Part shown: positions 50,130 through 57,456 of the stretch, one piece after another
How the letters are laid out: the number at the start of each line of letters is the position of its first letter
Numbering within the stretch: position 1 is the first letter of the stretch
Assembly (NCBI RefSeq): GCF_000328475.2
Contig: NC_026480.1
Location: 248,001 to 312,000, forward strand
Reading direction: 5' to 3'
Origin: Mycosarcoma maydis
Taxonomy: Eukaryota > Basidiomycota > Ustilaginomycetes > Ustilaginales
DNA length: 64,000 nt
Translations under genes and position numbers: made by a program
Notes under the pieces: generated by a model
Databases searched by the model: none
What the model was told of the DNA's origin: nothing
What the model saw: only the letters and a program-made list of their open reading frames with translations

Positions 50130-52223
50130 ATGGCGCTGGACGCTTTTCACATCTGCGCCGCTCAGTTGGATTCTGAGGCGAACATACTAGATGGGGCTGT
50201 ATGGCAACATCACCTCAGGTCACCAGTCGAATCGACCACAATCGATCAACGCCGCCCGTCATCCCCCCCATTCACTGGTTCATCCAGTTTGATACCACGT
50301 CTAGCGAACCACAACATTAACAAATTGCACTCGTACCGTTCTGACAGATCGATGGCTGCCAAAGCGCTAAGTATGCGCCATCGCTTCGTTAAGGCGACAG
50401 CATTAAGTGACCCCTCATTTGATTCAACAAAGAATAACCCGACACCACAAGCAACATCTGACCAGGCGGCAGCTCAGCAAAGTGCAATTGAGCCGTCAGA
50501 GACATTCACAGCGCCATCTACATCGCTTACCACCGCTCAGACCTCCATGCACACTTTTGCTGAGCTCTATTCACAGCTCACGCAGAACATGCCAACACCC
50601 GTCTTGTTGCCCCAATCTCCCTCCCAGGGCTCATCGCTCGGTCCTCTGTCATGCTCCACTTCCACCTCTACCAAGAGCTCCAGCCAGCATCAAACGAAGC
50701 GGAATCCACATCACGCTCATCGTCACCGCCATAAATCGGGTGCACGACACCGGTCCGAATGGTTTATCTCAAAAGCGGTCAACAAAATGCGACAGTCTCA
50801 GCTGACCAACCCGTCTTTGACGAGTGCTTCTGCTGATGCCAACGACGTGACAACGAAAGAAAATGTCATCCAGCCCTCACATGCACAACTCCACAGACGG
50901 TGCTGTCCCCGCTGCGGTGATTCTTTACCTCCCAACGCCACGCCGGAATACATGGCAAATCATCGTCAGAGTATCGGTCATCGTCTCGGTCTGAATGCTC
51001 CAGTCTCATCTGCTTCCGCTTCCGAAGCGCCGTCTCCCACTTCGTCCGAGTCTCCCACCCCTCTACCCCGCTCTAGATCTTCAAGTCCTTGGCCTGTTCA
51101 ATTGTCTGATGCCAGTACGCAGCTCACTCCTCAGCTCTCGAGCAAGCTGCCACGCAGGCTTCGAAATGCGCCACGCTGGAAGAAAATCTCTCGCGACAAC
51201 GTCGGTCATAGCTTGCTCTCACGTATGGGTTGGAAGGAAGGAATGGGTCTAGGTGTACAAGAGTGCAAGTGGCAGCAACTTTGTCATGATAAGGTCAAGC
51301 GACAGCGCTCCGAAGCTGTACGGGCTCTGCTTTTGCGTCGGGTCTACGCCATACAGAGCGCTCCTACCGCCATTGACAGCCAAACATCAGCGCTCGCGAC
51401 AGGCACCCTGCCACTGAATTCTGCGCAACCTGAACAGATGGTCAAACTCGATGTAAGAACAACAACGGCATCAGAGGAACCTGAATGGCTACAAATGCTT
51501 CTGCATCAGTCCACAACAGCGACATCAGACCAACATTTACCGCTCCTGTCAGCGTTTCCCTTTCAGCTCCCTTCCGAAATGATCGACCAGCAACGTGAGG
51601 CTGCCCAAACATGGTTGTCTAACTTAGCTCAGCCCGACGCCGCTTGGTTTGAATGTCTGACAATGGAGGAACGCACTTCGCTGGAGCAGGCGTTGCTTTC
51701 AGGACAAGTTACCCTTGAGGAAATTCAGAACGCTCTCTGGATCGATCCTCGATGTCTGCAATCTCAACCTACTGGCTCTGCCGACTGGCAACAGGCCAGT
51801 TCAGCGTCTACATCAGCCAACGCTGCCTTCGCGAGTAAGGATGATGCCATGCAGTCAAATGCACTCCTCGAGCCGGTCGAGGTGGAGCTCCGCAGCGATC
51901 GGCGCGGAATAGGATCGAATCGAGCCGATGACGGCATGGAAGCGAGTGGAGGTAAAAAAAGGCGTTCCCGGACTGCTGAGGGCACCATTGAAATCCGCAG
52001 ACAAGCTTCACCATCATCCGACCTCATCGACGGCGAGCACAAAAAGCCTCGGCCAGAGTTGACCAGTCGGCCTTTCGGATCTTTCAATCGCTCGCGGTCG
52101 CGCTCGGGCACAGCAAACAGCCGGCACATCAACAGTCATGCAAGTCTCACGCGTAGACAGCGTGAGCTAGCATACGAGCAAGATAAGCGCGACTGGCTCG
52201 ATCTGCGTGCTTCTCTTTCGTGA
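50130..52223 (+). CDS. Zinc-finger and G-patch domain protein
   Basis: 697 residues, single exon. After a Ser/Thr/Gln-rich N-terminal region and a His/Arg-rich basic stretch (about 188-205), a C2H2-like finger occurs at about 258-285: CPRCGDSLPPNATPEYMANH followed by RQSIGHRL. A G-patch follows at about 347-395: ISRDNVGHSLLSRMGWKEGM then GLGVQECKWQQLCHDKVKRQ. The order finger then G-patch resembles fungal and human GPANK1-like proteins. G-patch motifs usually activate DEAH RNA helicases in splicing or ribosome assembly, so nuclear RNA processing is the inferred role. The C-terminal part is charged, with KKRRSR-type basic clusters that could act as nuclear signals, and ends RRQRELAYEQDKRDWLDLRA. 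A second in-frame ATG follows at about 50352 (MAAKALSMRH), but the first is preferred. Confidence 0.83.
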   Translation: MALDAFHICAAQLDSEANILDGAVWQHHLRSPVESTTIDQRRPSSPPFTGSSSLIPRLANHNINKLHSYRSDRSMAAKALSMRHRFVKATALSDPSFDSTKNNPTPQATSDQAAAQQSAIEPSETFTAPSTSLTTAQTSMHTFAELYSQLTQNMPTPVLLPQSPSQGSSLGPLSCSTSTSTKSSSQHQTKRNPHHAHRHRHKSGARHRSEWFISKAVNKMRQSQLTNPSLTSASADANDVTTKENVIQPSHAQLHRRCCPRCGDSLPPNATPEYMANHRQSIGHRLGLNAPVSSASASEAPSPTSSESPTPLPRSRSSSPWPVQLSDASTQLTPQLSSKLPRRLRNAPRWKKISRDNVGHSLLSRMGWKEGMGLGVQECKWQQLCHDKVKRQRSEAVRALLLRRVYAIQSAPTAIDSQTSALATGTLPLNSAQPEQMVKLDVRTTTASEEPEWLQMLLHQSTTATSDQHLPLLSAFPFQLPSEMIDQQREAAQTWLSNLAQPDAAWFECLTMEERTSLEQALLSGQVTLEEIQNALWIDPRCLQSQPTGSADWQQASSASTSANAAFASKDDAMQSNALLEPVEVELRSDRRGIGSNRADDGMEASGGKKRRSRTAEGTIEIRRQASPSSDLIDGEHKKPRPELTSRPFGSFNRSRSRSGTANSRHINSHASLTRRQRELAYEQDKRDWLDLRASLS

Positions 52224-52252
52224 GCACATCACATTGCGGTACACAATTCAAG

Positions 52253-52279
52253 GCAGCAGCAGCAGCAGCAGCAGCAGCA
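52253..52279. repeat. (GCA)n microsatellite
   Basis: About nine GCA triplets are seen in the short 3' space between the convergent G-patch and acetyltransferase genes. Confidence 0.92.
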
Positions 52280-52389
52280 CACACTGTAATGATAGCTGAC
52301 TATCTAATTATTGTCCGCATTGCGACTGACGCTATTGACGAGACTGCTCTGTTGATCATCCGACAAGTTTTTCATCGGGCGTATCGTGC

Positions 52390-52911
52390 CTAAATGAGAT
52401 TGGCGAGATTTTCAATACCCTGCTGTTCCAGACGCATGCCCTTCCATTCGTCCATAGGCTTGGCGCCGAGCACCTTGGTGTAGAATGCGATGGAAGGCGC
52501 ATTCCAAGTCAGGACAGACCAATCCATTCGTGCGCACCCCTTCTGCTTTGCAACTTGTCCGAGAGCCTTGAATAGGAGCTTTCCGACACCCTTGTTGCGC
52601 AGAGTGGGGATCACATACAGGTCCTCGAGGTAGACCGAAGGTTTTGAAGTCCATGTAGAGAAGGAGTAAAAGTAGAGCGCCATTCCTACTGGAGTTACCG
52701 ACGCGTCATGGTGCTGCTCAGCAATCAACACCTCTGCATATCCCTTGTTGAAGACGTTCTCCTCCAACGTTTCTACGGTCGCCTTGACAGCGTCAGGCTC
52801 TTTCTCGTACTCGGCCAGCTGCTGGATAAAGTCGAGGATGGCAGGGCAGTCCTGCTTGGTTCCCCTGCGGATCACAAATTGCTTGTCGGCCGAAGTTGCG
52901 AGAGTAGACAT
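52390..52911 (-). CDS. GNAT-family N-acetyltransferase (diamine/thialysine acetyltransferase-like)
   Basis: 173 residues, single exon, start at 52911. The full GNAT fold is visible: FVIRRGTKQDCPAILDFIQQ (beta1-alpha1), the LAEYEKEPDAVKAT block typical of spermidine/spermine or thialysine acetyltransferases (SAT1/SAT2 type), GMALYFYSFSTWTSKPSVYL, EDLYVIPTLRNKGVGKLLFK with the acetyl-CoA pyrophosphate-binding RNKGVG (about 105-110), and the late WNAPSIAFYTKVLGAKPMDE. These enzymes use acetyl-CoA to modify small amines or thialysine in the cytosol. The substrate cannot be fixed from sequence. It is divergent with the Mediator gene, sharing a 393-bp upstream region. Confidence 0.9.
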   Translation of the reverse strand: MSTLATSADKQFVIRRGTKQDCPAILDFIQQLAEYEKEPDAVKATVETLEENVFNKGYAEVLIAEQHHDASVTPVGMALYFYSFSTWTSKPSVYLEDLYVIPTLRNKGVGKLLFKALGQVAKQKGCARMDWSVLTWNAPSIAFYTKVLGAKPMDEWKGMRLEQQGIENLANLI

Positions 52912-53304
52912 TGTGAAGAGGCACAGAGTAGACGCGAGTTCTATATCAGAGGCGCGAGAAGGAGAGGTGCTAAGTGAAGCAAAGTTGCAACGCCGAACGG
53001 GATGGCTGTTAATTGAGCTCTTTCAGGCGTGAGAAGCACGAAGGTATGAGTCATGAGTGTTTCACAATTCGCACAGGAAGATCTGCGTTTCCCCTGCTCT
53101 CTTGTGCTACGTTCCCCCACGCTGAGCTTTGGCTCCGCGCCGAGGCTTCTGCTCGAGGCTTTCGAAATTTCGGGAATCGGTTACGCGCTATGCCAGTTCA
53201 ACATTCGCGATTGGCACGGGCGTGTCCTTGTATCTTGTTCCTTATATCATTCTGCATTCACATTCCATATCGACAGGAGCAGCTAGACGGTGGTGACAGA
53301 AACC
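52912..53304. promoter_or_regulatory. Probable shared promoter of GNAT and MED20 genes
   Basis: A 393-bp space separates two divergent start codons and must carry both leaders. No coding sequence is seen. A C/T-rich part lies at 53080-53130 and an imperfect ATTCGCGATTGG near 53204. Specific factor sites were not identified. Confidence 0.45.
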
Positions 53305-55524
53305 ATGGGAGTTTCAAGCACAGCGAGACTTCCCTCGCTAGGTGCACAATCCATCCCGCCCCTCTTTAGCCATCTCCAGCACACGTCAAACGCCAAAGTT
53401 GTCGCTCGATGGAGTATCACCATCCGATCGTTCCGCGCTATCCCTGTCCCAACCAACGCCTGGCCACCGGCCAATGAATTTGACTCTTCCTTTTCGCCGA
53501 TACCATCCCAAGCTGCTTCGGTCACTGCCGGTCAAAACACGACTTCTTCATCTGGATCGTCAGCCGCAGCGCAGTACAGTGGACCTACCTCGAGTGGAGG
53601 AGCAGGGTCGTCCGCATCAGGCGCTCCACCGCTGACCAAGCCAAGGACCATGTGGCAAGTACAGCTATCGGATCATCCTGGAGTACTATTTGTCATTGTT
53701 GAAGACTCCGGCAGGTCTTCTCGCGCAAAAGTGTGGCGCGATTGGGAACTATCCACAAAACAATGGAAGAAGCAGAAGCGCCGCGAGAACGCAGCGAGGC
53801 GCGAGAAGGAACAGAAAGCAGTACGAGACAAAGCGCAGCTTGAACTCAATGCTGCTGTCCATAGTACAACTGCTGCAGCAGATCTCAGCGAGATCAAGTC
53901 AAATGAGCAGACAGAAGCACAGGATCACAAGCACGTAGCTGTCAAGGAGTCGGCAGAGCCTATGGACGAAGATGCACCCACCTCACTCATAACGGACGGT
54001 GATGCCAAAACCGATTCTGAATTCACCTTCTCACAAAATACAGCTGGATCGCAGCAGGTAGAAGCTGGAATACCTGCATTAGACACGACGGTCAGCATGG
54101 AGCAAGCGATCACGGAGCCAGCTGGACCAAGACCGAAACTGCAACTTCCCTCACACACACGCTACACGGCCTCAGCAATCACCTCATCCATGTCAGCCAT
54201 GCTTTCTAGCCTGAACCTTCCACCGCCACATGGTGCTCCTGTTGGAACAGCAGGACCAGGCGCTTGGGTTCCGCGTGGTGCGGCTGTATCAATCGAAGGC
54301 CTAGTCCTCGAAATCAACAGTCAGAGCCTCAACGCGCTTCCCGGTATCTCGCCCTCCCTCGCATCTCTTTCGACGACCGAAGATGCAGCTTTGATCACAA
54401 GCAGCACCGAAGCGGGCGCAGGTGGCGCAGGGAGGGGAGGAGCGGACTGGCGTGTCAGAGTAGGCAGCGTGGTGGGCGGAGGTGGTCGGAGTGCAGGCGC
54501 AATCATCGAAGCCGAGTTCTTGCCCGCATCAACACTTCTGCCAACGTCCAAGTTCATGCATGACTTTTTGTTTTCGCTCTTCCCTCCAGGATTCATACCC
54601 GTTCCGCCGCCTGCTGCATCTGTTCCTGCTGCTGGTATTCCCAATGTGGCCTCGTTACATGGGTCAGCGGCTGCATCGCAAACAGGAAGCGCCGTCGGCA
54701 CTCCGAGAATTAACAACGCAACGCTTGGCACGATACCGACGTCGAATGGCAATGCACTGTCCACGAGCGCAGTCACAAGCGGATCCGGATTCAGCTACAC
54801 CATTGGAGGCAGTGCTGGTGCTAGCGCTGCGCCTAATCGCCACCTGAACATTCCAGTGGTGTCGGACCAGCTGTGGGAAGAAGTGGTGCCACAATCAGGC
54901 GAGGGGTGGAGGAGACGCGTGGTGAAAAGGTCGCGTCAAATGACACTTACAGCACGCGCGCAGCGGCGCCAGCGGAAGGAAGGAGCTAAGCCATCGACGG
55001 CACACAACGGTCGAGTTGCGCAGGACAACTCCGGAAGCACGGACGTGTTTGGCTGGCACACATTTGGGTCGGATGACGAGGAAGATGCCTCGACCACAGC
55101 TCACATGAACGGCGACTGGCAAGACCAGGATGACTCGCAAGTGTCTTCGTCAGACTCGGAGACCGAGCCGACGCTCGATAGCAGCTCAGGTGCAGTAACA
55201 GGTGCAGGCGGACTGACAGGAACCGCAGTGACAATGCAGCAAGTGGACGAAGCCGATGACGATGATGACGATGACCGACCACTCGGTGCGCCCATCTGGT
55301 CGAATGCCAATCGCACACCGGCGACGAGTACGACGAATCCCACTGCAGCACCAGCAACTCCGCCAGGCGCGACCAAGAAGGAGGACACAGCTCAGCTCAT
55401 CTTTCAAGGCCTTCGACCAGACGAAGCCGACAGCACGGCAGAGGACGGATGGTCAGGCATCGAAAGAGGTCGTCGTATCGCATTCCAGTATGTCCAGATG
55501 CTGCGTGCTGAAGGCATCATATAG
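53305..55524 (+). CDS. MED20: Mediator subunit 20 (Srb2-like), strongly expanded
   Basis: 739 residues; the first ATG is at 53305 (upstream in-frame codons begin with GTG). MED20 belongs to the Mediator head module, pairs with MED18 and bridges regulators to RNA polymerase II. The conserved pieces are the N-terminal MGVSSTARLPSL with WSITIRSFRAIP, then PRTMWQVQLSDHPGVLFVIV (about 110-130), AAVSIEGLVLEINSQS, DWRVRVGSVVGGGG and GAIIEAEFLPAS (about 380-405), FMHDFLFSLFPPGF, and at the very end FQYVQMLRAEG. These match the TBP-like half-barrel of MED20 in order. The usual length is about 210-250, so roughly 480 residues are inserted: a charged helix (about 145-190, KQWKKQKRRENAARREKEQK), Ser/Ala/Gly-rich loops, and an acidic tail region (DEADDDDDDDR, about 650). 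Confidence 0.85.
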   Translation: MGVSSTARLPSLGAQSIPPLFSHLQHTSNAKVVARWSITIRSFRAIPVPTNAWPPANEFDSSFSPIPSQAASVTAGQNTTSSSGSSAAAQYSGPTSSGGAGSSASGAPPLTKPRTMWQVQLSDHPGVLFVIVEDSGRSSRAKVWRDWELSTKQWKKQKRRENAARREKEQKAVRDKAQLELNAAVHSTTAAADLSEIKSNEQTEAQDHKHVAVKESAEPMDEDAPTSLITDGDAKTDSEFTFSQNTAGSQQVEAGIPALDTTVSMEQAITEPAGPRPKLQLPSHTRYTASAITSSMSAMLSSLNLPPPHGAPVGTAGPGAWVPRGAAVSIEGLVLEINSQSLNALPGISPSLASLSTTEDAALITSSTEAGAGGAGRGGADWRVRVGSVVGGGGRSAGAIIEAEFLPASTLLPTSKFMHDFLFSLFPPGFIPVPPPAASVPAAGIPNVASLHGSAAASQTGSAVGTPRINNATLGTIPTSNGNALSTSAVTSGSGFSYTIGGSAGASAAPNRHLNIPVVSDQLWEEVVPQSGEGWRRRVVKRSRQMTLTARAQRRQRKEGAKPSTAHNGRVAQDNSGSTDVFGWHTFGSDDEEDASTTAHMNGDWQDQDDSQVSSSDSETEPTLDSSSGAVTGAGGLTGTAVTMQQVDEADDDDDDDRPLGAPIWSNANRTPATSTTNPTAAPATPPGATKKEDTAQLIFQGLRPDEADSTAEDGWSGIERGRRIAFQYVQMLRAEGII

Positions 55525-56024
55525 ACTGTCGTGTGTATCGTCTTGCAAGCGTTTACCTCATACGAGCCGTGAGCATTTCCCAAGGCATGTTGCAAGCACA
55601 AAAGCGTGAAGCACGAAGGTGACGTCGCACCATTTTTCAGGTTCAAGATGTTTATCTTGGTAATCTCACATTTTGACGAACATCGCCGTGTGGCGTGTCG
55701 CATCGCGCACAACGCAGTCGATTCACGATTCGTGATTCACAATTCAAGATTCCCGATTTGTGATTCGGTCACGATTGATTCTTCCCGATTCGTGATTCAG
55801 TCACGAGTGATTCTGGAAGACTGAAGAATTACACTACGCAGCCTGGCAGTGCACAGTGGCGAGTGTGCTTCATCGGCTGTGTATTCAAAGTTGTGCGTGC
55901 GTCGAGGAAAGACAAGAGCATCACGCATGACTGTTTCCTTACCAACGCTCGACCTTCATCCTCTCACTCTCGCATCCGCTGTTTCTTGTTTCGTGGTGGC
56001 GCTTTGCACCGACGCACATCCAAC
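55525..56024. other. Intergenic region upstream of GET4 with motif array
   Basis: No gene was recognised. The array at 55719-55814 dominates. The GET4 frame is open from 55863 but has no ATG before 56025, and the upstream residues are unlike GET4. Confidence 0.5.
55719..55814. repeat. Long array of TCGTGA/TCACGA motifs
   Basis: About ten degenerate 7-bp-register units in both orientations are seen, including GATTCACGATTCGTGATTCA and then CCCGATTTGTGATTCGGTCA, and ending CAGTCACGAGTGATTC. It is the longest local array of the motif family in this window and lies about 210 bp upstream of the GET4 start codon. Confidence 0.85.
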
Positions 56025-57203
56025 ATGAGTTCAGGCTACGAGCTTCACCAGAAGCTGCGAACCAAGACGGTTCGACAAGTCAAGAAGAAGCAATACGATG
56101 AGGCGATTTCGACGCTTCATCAGGGAGCACTCGAGCTGCTCTCCCAATCCGAGCAGGGATCTGGCTGCGACCTGGCGGTATACATGATCGATGTATACGG
56201 CATCAAGAACCAAGTGGTAGATTCAGAAGCGCGCGATCGGATTACTGACATTCTCAGCAAAGCGGCGGCGGATTTTTGGCGCAAGAAGGTGATTGATGCT
56301 GCGGTCAAGTGGTCGGTAAAAGCGAGCGGTGCTTCTACGGGAGATCCTCTGTTGAGGTTGTTCATCGCCAAGCTGTACGCGCACGAGGCAGATTTCGAGC
56401 ACGCCGAGCCACATTTCTTGGCGAGCTGCGTGCAGACTGAACAGACTTATGCAGTAGAGAGTGCGCCAAAAGCGTATGCTCAAGCAATGGCGGATTGGCT
56501 CTCTGCATTCGCGACGCAGACCTCGCAGATGCCAGGTGAGACGCGCAATGCGGATGCGATCCAACGCATTGAAGCGGGTCGATTTGCTCTACGTGCCACC
56601 ATCCCGCTCCTCGCCAACCACGCCGTGAAAGCAGCGACGACATTCCAAGAATCCTACCTCTCCACCGTCACCGCTCGCCTGAAAAGCCTTCTGCTACCCG
56701 TCCAACCCAACCCTCGACCATACATCCCGCCCGGTTCCGCCACTACCTCGTCCGATCTTCAGCTCTACTTGACAGCCAATGCCGATCTTAACTTCAGCCA
56801 AATCGCCGTGGCTCTCGTATGCGAGGCGGCCAAACTCTCACGCGTCCCGGATTCGCTCCGAAACGCGTGGATCCAACTGGTGCGACAGTACGAGAAGGAA
56901 GCTCCCGCGTTGACGCACGAGGATGCAGTGAGAGCTGCCATTCCACAGATCGGAACCGACTGGTTCGGCTTGCAGCAGCAGCGGAACCAGAACAACATGC
57001 TGAGCGATATGATGGCGAGCCTATTCGGTGGTCCACCCACCAGCGCATCCGGCGCCGCCACCGAGAAGAAACACATTCAAGGAGCCGGTGCGCCTCCTAA
57101 GCCGCTCAATGCACCATCCCCCAATGCAGCACAATCGTCGTCCACATCCACAACAAGCGCTCCTGCGCTAGCGGATGACTTGGCAGACGACGAAATGGAC
57201 TGA
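56025..57203 (+). CDS. GET4: GET4 homologue, tail-anchored protein insertion pathway
   Basis: 392 residues, single exon from ATG 56025. GET4 is a cytosolic alpha-solenoid that with GET5 hands tail-anchored proteins from Sgt2 to GET3 for ER insertion. The visible family features are GYELHQKLRTKTVRQVKKKQ, YDEAISTLHQGALELLSQSE, CDLAVYMIDVY, DPLLRLFIAKLYAHEADFEH and, near the end, IGTDWFGLQQQRNQNNMLSD then MMASLFGG. The protein starts almost exactly at the position of the family's EAHQ motif, so the first helix present in other GET4 proteins is missing; no plausible upstream exon was found. The last 60 residues are a Ser/Ala/Pro-rich tail ending in acidic residues (DDLADDEMD). Confidence 0.84.
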   Translation: MSSGYELHQKLRTKTVRQVKKKQYDEAISTLHQGALELLSQSEQGSGCDLAVYMIDVYGIKNQVVDSEARDRITDILSKAAADFWRKKVIDAAVKWSVKASGASTGDPLLRLFIAKLYAHEADFEHAEPHFLASCVQTEQTYAVESAPKAYAQAMADWLSAFATQTSQMPGETRNADAIQRIEAGRFALRATIPLLANHAVKAATTFQESYLSTVTARLKSLLLPVQPNPRPYIPPGSATTSSDLQLYLTANADLNFSQIAVALVCEAAKLSRVPDSLRNAWIQLVRQYEKEAPALTHEDAVRAAIPQIGTDWFGLQQQRNQNNMLSDMMASLFGGPPTSASGAATEKKHIQGAGAPPKPLNAPSPNAAQSSSTSTTSAPALADDLADDEMD

Positions 57204-57456
57204 CCTTCCTTGATCTCAGCACGCACCTCGCAGCCGCCATCTCACTGTAACAACCAGCCTTGCAACCGCACATCTGCGATCACGTCTGAACTGTCCGTCA
57301 CCATTTTCGCCCCCCTATTACCGCTGCTAAGATGAGTCTCGACCGCGGCCCCACATTCTGTGTCCCCCTGCACCAAACACCACACAATTCAGCGTACGAT
57401 GCCCCAAAACACGTGCATTGCAATCAATGTGAGAGAAGCGTAAACGTTGAAGCTGA

